Below are positions 27,337-35,601 of a stretch of DNA of 64,000 nucleotides, piece after piece (position 1 is the stretch's first letter; every line of letters begins with the position of its first letter). Made by a program: the position numbers and the translations under genes. The DNA lies in NCBI RefSeq assembly GCF_002259405.1, contig NZ_NPFW01000002.1, forward strand, positions 248,001-312,000. Reading direction: 5' to 3'. Under the pieces are notes generated by a model that did not search any database, was not told where the DNA came from, and saw nothing but the letters and a program-made list of their open reading frames with translations. The stretch comes from Rhodococcus sp. 14-2483-1-2 (GTDB lineage: Bacteria > Actinomycetota > Actinomycetes > Mycobacteriales > Mycobacteriaceae).

Positions 27337-28515
27337 TCAGACCCCGAGCTTGCGGTCGAATCCGAGAGGCATCACGACATCGGACGGTGAGAGATCCTGT
27401 ACCGAGGTGTGGCCGAGGCCGAGGACAGCGGAATCGACTCCGCCGCGCAGAATGTCGAGCACGTTCTCCACACCCGCCTGACCATTGGCAGACAGACCCC
27501 ACAAGTACGCGCGGCCGATCAACACAGCCCGCGCACCCAACGCCAGTGCCTTCACCACGTCGCTGCCACGGCGAATTCCGCCATCGAGAGTGATCTCGAT
27601 CTGATCGCCGACGGCCTCGGCGATCGCAGGCAGCGCCCGGATCGGAGCAGGTGTGCCGTCGAGATTGTTGCCGCCGTGATTCGACACCGAAATAGCGGTC
27701 ACGCCTGCATCGACAGCCTTCTTGGCGTCGTCGACACGCATGACGCCCTTGAGCATGAACGGCCCACCCCACTGCTCACGCAGCCACGCCACGTCCTCCC
27801 ACGTCGGCAACGGAGTACCCATCCACTCTCCGTACGCACCGAAGAACGTCGGCGCGGGACCACCGGTGGGTGGAGTCAGGTTGGGGGTCGTCAGGTCGGG
27901 AATCTTGCCGGTCTTGGCGAACTCCCACAACCACTTCGGGCGCATGATGCCTTCGGGCGCGAACTGCACCATTGCCTTGAGGTCCATCTTCTCCGGGATC
28001 GACGGAGAGCCCCAATCGCGGCCGTTGGAGAACGACCAGTCCAGGGTCATGATCAACCCGACAGCTCCCGCGGCACGGGCACGCTCCATCCGTTGCAGCA
28101 GGATCTCACGCGAACCCACCCAGTACATCTGGAAGAACGTCTGCGGGTTGGCCGCAGCGACCTCTTCGACGGATTTGCTCGCGAACGAGGACAATCCGAT
28201 CGGAATCCCCCGCGCCGCAGCAGCTCTCGCGACGGCGACCTCACCGTCGGGATGAACCGCCTGCACACCGGTCGGGGAGATCATCACCGGGAACGACAGC
28301 GACTGCCCCATCACCGTCGTCGACAGATCCCGCTTGTCCGACAACCCAGCCACATGCGGGGCGAAGCCGAGCTCGCCGAACGCCGCCATGTTGTCGTCGA
28401 TCGTCAACCCGCGCTCGGAGCCTGCCACGAGCGCGGCGTACACCGACTTCGGTAGGCGTTTCTTCGCACGCCGCTGCGCTTCGGCAACGGTCTCGAACCA
28501 CTCGCTCTTCGCCAT
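27337..28515 (-). CDS. mftD: Premycofactocin synthase MftD
   Basis: A 392-aa FMN-dependent enzyme of the lactate/glycolate oxidase fold. In MFT biosynthesis it oxidatively deaminates AHDP to premycofactocin, creating the redox-active dicarbonyl. Visible motifs: N-terminal KSEWFETVAEAQRRAKKRLP, FAPHVAGLSDKRDLSTTVMG, SPTGVQAVHPDGEVAVARAA, SVSNHGGNNLDGTPAPIR (active-site His) and the FMN-phosphate loop ITLDGGIRRGSDVVKALALG. Its ATG overlaps the mftC stop by one base (TGATG), so the two are coupled. It is followed at once by a close paralogue. This copy is the more typical one and is presumably the canonical enzyme. Confidence 0.95.
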   Translation of the reverse strand: MAKSEWFETVAEAQRRAKKRLPKSVYAALVAGSERGLTIDDNMAAFGELGFAPHVAGLSDKRDLSTTVMGQSLSFPVMISPTGVQAVHPDGEVAVARAAAARGIPIGLSSFASKSVEEVAAANPQTFFQMYWVGSREILLQRMERARAAGAVGLIMTLDWSFSNGRDWGSPSIPEKMDLKAMVQFAPEGIMRPKWLWEFAKTGKIPDLTTPNLTPPTGGPAPTFFGAYGEWMGTPLPTWEDVAWLREQWGGPFMLKGVMRVDDAKKAVDAGVTAISVSNHGGNNLDGTPAPIRALPAIAEAVGDQIEITLDGGIRRGSDVVKALALGARAVLIGRAYLWGLSANGQAGVENVLDILRGGVDSAVLGLGHTSVQDLSPSDVVMPLGFDRKLGV

Positions 28516-29747
28516 CAGTGTTCCTGTTCCATTCCTGCGAGCGGGTTCTCGTCGCAGATCTTCGCCGGCGGACGCATCATCAACGTCAGCGGCACCGACT
28601 TTCGTGGGGTCTTGCGCTGCCCGGTACGGGAATGGTCGACGCTGGACTTGGGGATCTCCCCCGCCGCTGCCAACGCCATTTCGCCGTTACCGATGACGCA
28701 TTCGGGATCCGGGCCGTCCATCGGCAGGCCGGTGAAGAATTTCGCTGCCATGCATCCACCACGGCACGCATCGAAATGGGCGCACTTGGTGCACGCGCCC
28801 GAGGTCTGCGGCGAGCGCAGTTCCTGGAACAATTCCGATGTCTGCCACACCGATTGGAATCCGCCCATTCCGTCTTTCGCGTCGCGGACGATGTTGCCGG
28901 CGAGGAAGTTCTCGTGAATGGCGAACGGGCACGCATACACGTCGCCGATCGGATCGATCAGACACACCACACGGCCTGCACCGCACAGGTTGAGCCCGGG
29001 CAGAGCGTCACCGAATGCCGAGAGGTGGAAGAAGGAATCACCGGTCAATACGCCTTCACCGTTCGCGACGAGCCAGTTGTAGAGCTCGCGCTGCTGACCG
29101 GCCGTCGGGTGCAGATCGTCCCAGACATCCGCACCGCGTCCCGATGGCCGCAACCGGGTGATACGCAGTGTTGCAGCGTATTTGTCGGCGAGAGCCTTGA
29201 AGTCGTCGAGCTGGCTGACGTTGTGCCGGGTGACCACGACCGAGATCTTCGCGTCCCGGAAGCCGGCTTCCTTCAGGTTCTCCAGAGCCCGGCAGGCCAT
29301 GTCGAACGAACCCGGCCCGCGCACAGCGTCGTTGACCTCGGCGGTCGCGCCGTCGATGGAGATCTGTACGTCGACGTAGTCCGACGCCGCCAGACGCGCA
29401 GCGACCTTCTTGTCGATCTTGACCCCGTTCGTGGAGAACTTCACCCCCACCTGATGGGCCGTCGCGTAATCGACGAGCTCCCAGAAGTCCGACCGCACCG
29501 TCGGCTCACCGCCACCGATGTTGACGTAGAACACCTGCATCTTCTGCAGCTCGTCGATGATCGACTTGCACTGCTCGGTACTGAGCTCGCGCGGGTCACG
29601 GCGACCCGACGAGGACAAGCAATGCACGCACGACAGGTTGCAGGCGTAGGTCAACTCCCACGTCAGACAGATCGGTGCGTCGAGCCCGAGCTCGAACTGA
29701 TCGACCAGTTTTCCAACCGGAGCTGGTCTTTCGAGAGTGGAAGTCAT
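28515..29747 (-). CDS. mftC: Mycofactocin radical SAM maturase MftC
   Basis: A 410-aa radical SAM/SPASM enzyme. The SAM cluster ligands are Cys36, Cys40 and Cys43 in TYACNLSCVHC, preceded by the family N-terminus LVDQFELGLDAPICLTW. SAM-binding NIGGGEPTVRSDF and FSTNGVKI follow. The C-terminal SPASM region has the cysteine series from VYACPF to CTKCAHFDACRGGC for auxiliary clusters. It oxidatively decarboxylates the C-terminal Tyr of MftA and then crosslinks it to Val. It is the third gene of mftABCD; a 61-nt gap with a tandem repeat separates it from mftB. Identification is firm. Confidence 0.97.
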   Translation of the reverse strand: MTSTLERPAPVGKLVDQFELGLDAPICLTWELTYACNLSCVHCLSSSGRRDPRELSTEQCKSIIDELQKMQVFYVNIGGGEPTVRSDFWELVDYATAHQVGVKFSTNGVKIDKKVAARLAASDYVDVQISIDGATAEVNDAVRGPGSFDMACRALENLKEAGFRDAKISVVVTRHNVSQLDDFKALADKYAATLRITRLRPSGRGADVWDDLHPTAGQQRELYNWLVANGEGVLTGDSFFHLSAFGDALPGLNLCGAGRVVCLIDPIGDVYACPFAIHENFLAGNIVRDAKDGMGGFQSVWQTSELFQELRSPQTSGACTKCAHFDACRGGCMAAKFFTGLPMDGPDPECVIGNGEMALAAAGEIPKSSVDHSRTGQRKTPRKSVPLTLMMRPPAKICDENPLAGMEQEH

Positions 29748-29768
29748 GGGGCCGTCCTTCGTCGAAAT

Positions 29769-29806
29769 GGGTCAGGCTGGTAAGGGTCAGGCTGGTAAGG
29801 GTCAGG
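29769..29806. repeat. Short tandem repeat between mftB and mftC
   Basis: The 15-nt unit GGGTCAGGCTGGTAA occurs twice back to back (29769-29783 and 29784-29798), followed by an 8-nt partial third copy to 29806. It fills most of the mftB-mftC spacer, close to the mftC start. Such a repeat can change length by slippage and may alter spacing or structure ahead of mftC. Confidence 0.75.
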
Positions 29807-29808
29807 TT

Positions 29809-30102
29809 CTACGGACGGGTGATCATGTTCGAGTCCGCCAGCGTGGTGAGTGCTTTCACGTACGGAGCCGACGCGGATTCGGTGATCCCCGCGGCTGCGA
29901 TCGCCGACCGCATGTCCGAGTGCTCGGGCAGCGATTCGATGATCGCCACGATCGTGCGATTCTTCAGAAACGAAAGCTTGCGAGTTCCGAAGTGATACAG
30001 CAACGCCCCGAACGACTCCGGACGCAACGCCACCTGCGGATGCAGAACCCACCGCGCATCCAGATCGAACTCGTCGAGGTCCTCGCGCACTGCAGCGGTC
30101 AT
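29809..30102 (-). CDS. mftB: Mycofactocin precursor chaperone MftB
   Basis: A 97-aa winged-helix RiPP recognition element of the PqqD-like type; it binds the leader of MftA and presents it to MftC. Family landmarks are FDLDARWVLHPQVALRPESF, GALLYHFGTRKLSFLKN and the C-terminal VKALTTLADSNMITRP. ATG 30102 lies 2 nt after the mftA stop, so translation is almost certainly coupled. The length is normal for the family. It acts in the cytosol in stoichiometric complex with MftC. Confidence 0.95.
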   Translation of the reverse strand: MTAAVREDLDEFDLDARWVLHPQVALRPESFGALLYHFGTRKLSFLKNRTIVAIIESLPEHSDMRSAIAAAGITESASAPYVKALTTLADSNMITRP

Positions 30103-30104
30103 GA

Positions 30105-30218
30105 TCAGTACACGCCGCACATGCCGTCGATCGACACTTCCTCGACCAACGACTCCTCGACCAGATCGGACTCGACGACAGCCGTACCGACCACAGCGTT
30201 CTCGTTGTTCTTCGACAT
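30105..30218 (-). CDS. mftA: Mycofactocin precursor peptide MftA
   Basis: A 37-residue peptide too short for routine gene finders, MSKNNENAVVGTAVVESDLV then EESLVEEVSIDGMCGVY. The C-terminal IDGMCGVY is the conserved MFT core, whose final Val-Tyr becomes the redox cofactor after MftC, MftE and MftD processing; the acidic upstream part is the leader bound by MftB. The start at ATG 30218 is fixed by a strong GGAGG six bases upstream. The position directly before mftB and divergent from a TetR-type mftR is the standard arrangement. Confidence 0.97.
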   Translation of the reverse strand: MSKNNENAVVGTAVVESDLVEESLVEEVSIDGMCGVY

Positions 30219-30224
30219 CTGAAA

Positions 30225-30252
30225 CCTCCGGAGATTGTTGCGGACCACAATC
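30225..30252 (-). promoter_or_regulatory. mftA ribosome site and adjoining inverted repeat
   Basis: On the minus strand GGAGG (30225-30229) lies 6 nt before the mftA ATG. Next to it is the inverted repeat GATTGT (30233-30238) / ACAATC (30247-30252) with an 8-nt centre, spanning 20 bp. It is within the 106-nt divergent mftA-mftR region, so it is a candidate MftR operator, or a leader hairpin that could modulate access to the ribosome site. A smaller CACT-G-AGTG repeat lies further toward mftR (30288-30296). Confidence 0.5.
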
Positions 30253-30324
30253 GGAGTCGACAGTGGCTTGGGTCACCAACATAATGACACTGAGTGCAGA
30301 AAACCAGAGGATGGAAAGAAGAAA

Positions 30325-30978
30325 ATGGTCAGGAGCGCGAAACCCTCCAATCAGCCAGGTAGACGCCCGTCCACAACGCGGGGCGAGCTGAGCGATCTCG
30401 GAATCGAGCTGTTCGCCGCCAAGGGATTCGAGGAGACCAGCGTCGACGACATCGCCGATGCCGCGGGCATCGCGAGGCGCACGTTCTTTCGCTACTTCCC
30501 ATCCAAGAACGCAGTTCCCTGGGGCGATTTCGACGCTCAGCTCTCGGCATTGAGGACCCACCTGAACGGGCTGCCCGAGGACATCGGACTCGCGGACGGA
30601 TTACAATCGGCCCTGTTGCAGTTCAACACATTTCCGCCCGAGGAGGCTGCCGTCCATCGACAGCGCATGGCGCTGATCCTGGGAAATCCAGCACTGCAGA
30701 GCTACTCGATGGTGATGTACGAGGGCTGGCGTCAGGTCATTGCCGAGTACGTGGCAGCACGAACGAACTCAGCCCCTGCCGACCACCTTCCGCGCACCGT
30801 CGGGTGGATGCTCCTGGGCGTGGCGATCTCCGCGTACGAGCATTGGCTGATCGACGAGAAGAACGACCTTCCCGAACTTCTGACGGCAGGAGCGTCGGTT
30901 CTGTTCGGCGGTGTCGGTCCGCTCCGAGCGTCCAGCGGCACCACCGCCGGCGAACTGGACGGAGAGCGCGTCGAGTAA
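30325..30978 (+). CDS. mftR: Mycofactocin system TetR-family regulator MftR
   Basis: A 217-aa regulator. The N-terminal HTH (LGIELFAAKGFEETSVDDIA, DAAGIARRTFFRYFPSKNAV) is characteristic of the mycofactocin-type TetR proteins, including the FRYFPSKN segment. The C-terminal ligand domain has the helical MVMYEGWRQVIAEYVAART. In mycobacteria MftR represses the mft genes and is relieved by long-chain acyl-CoAs, which would tie cofactor supply to lipid catabolism. Start ATG 30325 gives the family N-terminus (MVRSAKPSNQPGRRPSTTRG); the frame is open further back without a good start. Divergent from mftA. Confidence 0.92.
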   Translation: MVRSAKPSNQPGRRPSTTRGELSDLGIELFAAKGFEETSVDDIADAAGIARRTFFRYFPSKNAVPWGDFDAQLSALRTHLNGLPEDIGLADGLQSALLQFNTFPPEEAAVHRQRMALILGNPALQSYSMVMYEGWRQVIAEYVAARTNSAPADHLPRTVGWMLLGVAISAYEHWLIDEKNDLPELLTAGASVLFGGVGPLRASSGTTAGELDGERVE

Positions 30979-31034
30979 GCGGTCGAAACCGAGCGCGGAG
31001 TCGATTCGATGGAGTCCGCGACGAGACCCGTTCC

Positions 31035-31049
31035 GACACCACTGGTGTC
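31035..31049. terminator. Candidate hairpin between convergent mftR and fadR-type gene
   Basis: GACACC-ACT-GGTGTC forms a perfect 6-bp stem with a 3-nt loop in the 79-nt gap between two convergent stop codons (30978 and 31058). There is no U-tract, as is common for actinobacterial hairpins. Position is the main support. Confidence 0.4.
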
Positions 31050-31057
31050 TCGGAGAT

Positions 31058-31804
31058 CTACATCTGCCACCGAACCGGACGGGAAATGATGGCCCGCAGG
31101 CGGCGACGGTAGTACTTCGCCGATTCGCCGACGAACGCGCTCATCGTGGCCGCAGCAGCGTCGGGATCGCGCAGGCTCAGCGCATCGAGGACGTCCTGCT
31201 GCATCTCGATCGCCGCCAGCCGCGTCGCGAGAGGATGCTCGTTCGGTTCGGCGTCGCGCACCAACAGCCAGAGAGTTTCCATCAGAATGTTCAGGACCGG
31301 ATTTCCGGCCGCGTCGTACACCCCCCGCTGAAACTCGGCGTTGTTCTCCTGAAAATTGCCGTAGTCACCCGGGTCCTCGCGCATTCGATCCAGCGCACCC
31401 TGCATGATCTTTATCTGCTCGTCGCTCACGTTCGAGGCGGCCTCGCGAGCGATGATGGGTTCGAGCATCAGACGAGCATCGATGACGTCGCTGATGTTGG
31501 CCCCGTCCAACTGCAGGAACAATTTCATGGTGTTGCCGAGTGATTCGAGCCTCGGCCGCTTGACCACCGGCCCGCCGCCGATTCCCGATTTGATGGTGAC
31601 CAGATCGCGGCTTTCGAGCAGACGCAGCGCTTCACGCACCGTGGTCCGAGCAACACCGTGCTCGGCCATCATGTCCTTCTCCGTGGGCAACCGCTCACCC
31701 TCCACCACGCCCCCGTCGAGGATGCGGTCCGCGATGATGTTGGCGATCCTCGCGGAGACCTTGGGCGATCGCCCCCGCGGAGCGACACTCTCCTCAGCTG
31801 TCAT
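31058..31804 (-). CDS. FadR-subfamily GntR regulator (FCD domain)
   Basis: A 248-aa regulator. The winged helix is residues ~12-80 (RIANIIADRILDGGVVEGER, LPTEKDMMAEHGVARTTVRE, ALRLLESRDLVTIKSG) and the FCD ligand domain follows (VIDARLMLEPIIAREAASNV through RDPDAAAATMSAFVGESAKY). FadR-type regulators bind short GT/AC palindromes and sense acids or acyl-CoAs. The spacer shared with the divergent acyl-CoA ligase gene contains an AGTTACT element (31869-31879), and five better copies precede the other operons up to 64 kb. I infer that this protein is the master regulator of that regulon, since it is the only regulator gene between 31 and 64 kb. Confidence 0.88.
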   Translation of the reverse strand: MTAEESVAPRGRSPKVSARIANIIADRILDGGVVEGERLPTEKDMMAEHGVARTTVREALRLLESRDLVTIKSGIGGGPVVKRPRLESLGNTMKLFLQLDGANISDVIDARLMLEPIIAREAASNVSDEQIKIMQGALDRMREDPGDYGNFQENNAEFQRGVYDAAGNPVLNILMETLWLLVRDAEPNEHPLATRLAAIEMQQDVLDALSLRDPDAAAATMSAFVGESAKYYRRRLRAIISRPVRWQM

Positions 31805-31868
31805 GTCTGTGGCCTGACCTCATCGATCTCGGTGTGATGCGGGTTAACTCTATACATAGTTTGGTAGC

Positions 31869-31879
31869 TTAGTTACTGT
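31869..31879. promoter_or_regulatory. Regulon operator site 1 (weakest copy)
   Basis: TTAGTTACTGT shares the AGTTACT core with five other promoter-region sites but has imperfect flanks. It lies 65 nt from the FadR-type start and 43 nt from the ligase start, where it could control both. AT-rich TATACAT and TAGTTTGG sequences nearby (31848-31865) may be part of the promoters. Confidence 0.55.
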
Positions 31880-31921
31880 AGTGATTGTCAGAAAACTGAA
31901 GGACTAGGGCAGGAGCCGACC

Positions 31922-33598
31922 ATGTTGCCGACTCGGCCGCCGGGCCGCGACCTCGCCCGGTCGTATCGCGAACGCGGGCTGTGGCGAGATCTTCCGATCG
32001 GGCACTACCTCTCACGTGCCGCCCGCCTCTATCCCGACGCCACTGCTGTGGTGGACGGCGACCGGCGCGTGAGCTTCGCCGACATCGACCGTGACGCGAC
32101 TCGACTGGCGGCTGCGTTGCACGCCCGAGGGATCACCTCCGACGATGTGATCGCGTTCCAGCTCCCCAACTGCACCGAGGCAATCGTCGTCTTCCATGCC
32201 GCGATGAAGCTCGGAGCCATCGCGAATCCGATCGTGCCGATCTACCGATTTCGCGAGCTCCGCTTCATCTTCGGACAGTCGCGGGCGCGGATCGCCTTCG
32301 TACCCGCCGAGTTGCGCGGGGTCGACGTCGCCGACATGTACAGCGACCTCTCCGCCGAGCTACCGGACCTCGAATCGATCGTCACCGTAGGCGATTACGC
32401 GGACGACCGACCTGGAACCAGGTGGACCGACCTGATCGGCGAGGCCACGGACGCAATGGTCGCCGAACTCGATGCCGCGACTTCTCCGTCGCCCGACGAC
32501 ATCTGCTTGTTGCTCTACACGTCGGGAACGACCGCAGACCCCAAAGGCGTACTCCACAGCCACAACACCCTGGTGTACGAAAACCTGTCGATGGTGCGGT
32601 GGTTCGGACTGAACGAAACCGACGTTGTCTTCAATCCGTCTCCGGTCACGCACATCACCGGAGTCAACTGTGCTCTGGTTCTCCCGTTCGTAGTGGGCGC
32701 AACCGTTGTGTTGCAGGCCGATTGGGACCCGGCAACAGCGCTGCAGCGAGTGATCGACGAACAGTGCAGCTTCATGATCTTCTCGACACCGTTTCTCCGA
32801 GGCCTGCTCGACGCCGCCGAAGCGACTCACTCGTCGACCCCGTCGATCCGCTATATCGTCTGCGGCGGAGCCGACATCCCCGATGCTCTGACCGCGGCGG
32901 CCACCACCCGCCTCGGTACCGTCGTCCGGATGTACGGGGCCACCGAGGGGCCGTCTGTCACCACCGCGGACCGGTGGGACCCGCCTGCACTGCGGATGAA
33001 ATCCGACGGTCGCCCCATCGAGACAACCGAGGTGGTCGTTACCGACGCCTCCGGTGGGATCGCGCAGACCGGCGATGTCGGCGAGATCGTCTGGCGTGGA
33101 CCGGATACTTTCCTCGGCTACCTCGATGCCTCTCTCAACGCCGCAGCGTTCACCGACGATGGATTCTTCCGTACCGGCGACCTCGGCCGCTTCGACGGTA
33201 GCGGAGCCCTTCATGTGGTCGGGCGAATCAAGGACATCATCAACCGGTCCGGCGAAAAGGTCAGCGCCTACGACGTGGAGAACGAACTCGGAACACATCC
33301 CGATGTGCTCGAGATCGCCGTTGTCGCAGGTCCCGATCCTGTGACGGGAGAACGTGGTTGCGCCTTCGTCGTCACTCGCGACCACCGAGATCTGAGTCTC
33401 GAGGAAGTGCGCGAGTTCCTCGTACAGCGCCGAATCGCCGTACAGAAGATCCCGGAGAGCGTTTTCATCGTCGACTCACTACCCAAGACGGCCAGCGGAA
33501 AGATTCAGAAGTTCGCACTGCGCAACTGGACGCAGGACCGCGTCACGGTGCCGCCTCAGATGGCTGCGATCACCTTTGCCGCAGCACACGAAAGATAG
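31922..33598 (+). CDS. Acyl-CoA ligase (AMP-binding), first gene of the regulon's main operon
   Basis: A 558-aa ANL ligase. P-loop LLYTSGTTADPKGVLHSHNT, MYGATEGPSVT, FFRTGDLGRFDG, hinge GRIKDIINRSGEKVSAYDVE and catalytic lysine in PKTASGKIQKFALRNW are all present. The overall style resembles ligases for cyclic or aromatic carboxylates (cyclohexanecarboxylate type) more than fatty-acid FadDs; the substrate remains unknown. It is followed after 9 nt by the crotonase gene and then by two overlapping acyl-CoA dehydrogenase genes. Together they make a classic activation-dehydrogenation-hydration module. Start ATG 31922 follows a purine-rich AGGAG-like stretch. Confidence 0.87.
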   Translation: MLPTRPPGRDLARSYRERGLWRDLPIGHYLSRAARLYPDATAVVDGDRRVSFADIDRDATRLAAALHARGITSDDVIAFQLPNCTEAIVVFHAAMKLGAIANPIVPIYRFRELRFIFGQSRARIAFVPAELRGVDVADMYSDLSAELPDLESIVTVGDYADDRPGTRWTDLIGEATDAMVAELDAATSPSPDDICLLLYTSGTTADPKGVLHSHNTLVYENLSMVRWFGLNETDVVFNPSPVTHITGVNCALVLPFVVGATVVLQADWDPATALQRVIDEQCSFMIFSTPFLRGLLDAAEATHSSTPSIRYIVCGGADIPDALTAAATTRLGTVVRMYGATEGPSVTTADRWDPPALRMKSDGRPIETTEVVVTDASGGIAQTGDVGEIVWRGPDTFLGYLDASLNAAAFTDDGFFRTGDLGRFDGSGALHVVGRIKDIINRSGEKVSAYDVENELGTHPDVLEIAVVAGPDPVTGERGCAFVVTRDHRDLSLEEVREFLVQRRIAVQKIPESVFIVDSLPKTASGKIQKFALRNWTQDRVTVPPQMAAITFAAAHER

Positions 33599-33607
33599 GA
33601 CACCCCA

Positions 33608-34390
33608 ATGCCTCTCCAGCCGAACGGAATCGAACATCTCACGGTGACCGAGCCGGAACCCGGCATCGCGGTGGTCGAGTTGGCCCGCGGCAAGGTCAAC
33701 GCCATCGACACACAGATGTACGGGGAGATCGCCACGGTCTTCGAGGCGCTGTCCGACAACCAGGACATTCGCGCCGTGGTGCTCACCGGTCGAGGCAGAA
33801 TATTCTGCGCCGGAAACGATCTCGGCAGCTTTCGGGTCATGGACTCGATCGGCGGCGAGATCGAGATGCGGGAAGTGCGCCGAGCGATTTTCGGAGTTCT
33901 GGACTGCGCACTCCCAGTGATCGCGGCCGTCAACGGGCCCTGCCTCGGAAGCGGGTTCGGCTTGACGTCGGTCTGCGATCTGGTGGTCGCGTCCGAGCGG
34001 GCGACATTCGGGCTTCCGGAAATGGGAGTCGGTGTCCTCGGCGGCGGCCGGTTCACGGCGCGCATGCTGCCGCAGCAAGCCATGCGGCGTCTGTTCTTCA
34101 CGGCCGACGCAGTCGACGCGGAGACACTACGGAGTTGGGGTGCTCCGATCGAGGTCGTCGCGCACGACGACTGCATGACCACGGCCATGACGCGCGCGCG
34201 ATCCATTGCGTCGAAGAGTCGCTACGCACTCACTCTCGCGAAGCAGTCGCTGAACGGTTGCGAGAACCTCGATCTCAAGCGCGGATACGAGTTGGAACAG
34301 ACGTTCACACTCCGCCTGTCCGAACACCCCGACTCGAAGGCGGCGGTCGAGGCACGCATTGCCGAGATGGCAGGAGGCAAGAAAGCATGA
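33608..34390 (+). CDS. Enoyl-CoA hydratase/isomerase (crotonase) family protein
   Basis: A 260-aa crotonase-fold protein. The oxyanion-hole strand GRGRIFCAGNDLGSF and the second element NGPCLGSGFGLTSVCDLVVA are clear. Of the two catalytic glutamates of classical enoyl-CoA hydratase, the later one is kept (FGLPEMGVG) but the earlier one is replaced, since the GxxLGxGxE position reads Gly. That points to an isomerase, hydrolase or unusual hydratase rather than a standard hydratase. It acts in the cytosol on a CoA thioester. The stop overlaps the next gene (ATGA). Confidence 0.83.
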   Translation: MPLQPNGIEHLTVTEPEPGIAVVELARGKVNAIDTQMYGEIATVFEALSDNQDIRAVVLTGRGRIFCAGNDLGSFRVMDSIGGEIEMREVRRAIFGVLDCALPVIAAVNGPCLGSGFGLTSVCDLVVASERATFGLPEMGVGVLGGGRFTARMLPQQAMRRLFFTADAVDAETLRSWGAPIEVVAHDDCMTTAMTRARSIASKSRYALTLAKQSLNGCENLDLKRGYELEQTFTLRLSEHPDSKAAVEARIAEMAGGKKA

Positions 34391-35601
34391 CACCGGATGA
34401 TCGCGGTATCGACGTCGAGGCTTTCACCGAAAAGGCCGAAGCGTGGCTCGAAGAAAACCTGGCGCGGCGGAGCAATGAATCGGCCGTTCTTAACTATGCG
34501 ATCTTCCACGATCGGAGCCACGACGAAGAGCGGCAGCTCATCGACGCCGCCCGACAATGGCAAGGGGTTCGCATCGACGCGGGCTTCGGAGCCATCACAT
34601 GGGGTCCGGAATGGGGCGGTCCGGGATTGACCGCAAGCCACGAGCGCGCGTACGTCGGTCTCGAACGAGACTTCACAGCGCCCGAGCGGCACGAAAGCGT
34701 CCTTGTCACAGTCGAACTGGTGGCTCCGACAATTCATGCACTGGGCACGGACGAGCAGAAGCAGCAATTCGTCAGGGCCTTCCTCCGAGCCGACCAGTTG
34801 TGTTGTCAGCTGTTCTCGGAGCCTGGAGCCGGTTCCGACCTCGCCGGACTGGCCACCAAGGCGGTGAAGACCGACGGTGGCTGGCGGGTGAACGGCCAGA
34901 AGGTCTGGAGCTCGGGAGCTCAGTTCTCCGAGTGGGGTCTTCTCATTGCCCGCACCGATACGACCGTCCCGAAACACCGGGGAATGACGGCATTCATGGT
35001 GCCGATGGACAGCCCAGGTGTCGACATCAGACCGATCCGTCAGATGTCCGGTGGCTCGACGTTCAACGAAGTGTTCTTCTCCGATGTGGAGCTGCCGGAT
35101 TCACTGCGCCTCGGTGCCGAGGGAGACGGCTGGACGGTCGCCCTCACGACGCTCGGCTTCGAGCGAAGTTCGAGCGCAGGAATTGTCAGCGCCGGCGGAA
35201 ACAGTGCCGACCTGCTGCGGTTGGCACGGACTTCGGGCATCACCGAAGACCCACTGGTTCGTCAACAGCTCGCCGACGCGGCGATCTACGAGCGGGCCTC
35301 GGCGCTGCTGGTGGCTCGCTACGCCGAGCGAGAACTGGCCGGAGCCGTTCCGGGAGTGGAAGGATCGATCGGCAAGCTGGTCTGGACCCAGAACCTCAAA
35401 CGCATCGGCGACGCGGCAGCGTCGTTCCTCGGGCCGAGGATTCTGGCAGACACCGGGGTACCCGACACGTTTGCCTGGACCGAGCATCTTCTCGGCGCAC
35501 CCGGATACCGAATTGCCGGGGGTTCCGACGAGATTCAGCGCAACATCATCGGCGAACGCGGACTCGGCTTGCCGCGTGAACCGCGGGAAGGCCTCGCATG
35601 A
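34387..35601 (+). CDS. Acyl-CoA dehydrogenase, large subunit-like
   Basis: A 404-aa FAD enzyme. Landmarks are LCCQLFSEPGAGSDLAGLAT, GGWRVNGQKVWSSGAQFSEW, RPIRQMSGGSTFNEVFFSDV and the C-terminal GGSDEIQRNIIGERGLGLPR. It overlaps the crotonase gene by 4 nt and the next, shorter dehydrogenase gene by 4 nt. The long-plus-short pairing recalls the heteromeric FadE pairs of actinobacterial steroid side-chain degradation, where two different chains form one active enzyme. It would introduce a double bond next to the CoA thioester of the ring or side chain being degraded. Closely similar in layout to the 53081-54331 protein. Confidence 0.9.
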   Translation: MTPDDRGIDVEAFTEKAEAWLEENLARRSNESAVLNYAIFHDRSHDEERQLIDAARQWQGVRIDAGFGAITWGPEWGGPGLTASHERAYVGLERDFTAPERHESVLVTVELVAPTIHALGTDEQKQQFVRAFLRADQLCCQLFSEPGAGSDLAGLATKAVKTDGGWRVNGQKVWSSGAQFSEWGLLIARTDTTVPKHRGMTAFMVPMDSPGVDIRPIRQMSGGSTFNEVFFSDVELPDSLRLGAEGDGWTVALTTLGFERSSSAGIVSAGGNSADLLRLARTSGITEDPLVRQQLADAAIYERASALLVARYAERELAGAVPGVEGSIGKLVWTQNLKRIGDAAASFLGPRILADTGVPDTFAWTEHLLGAPGYRIAGGSDEIQRNIIGERGLGLPREPREGLA

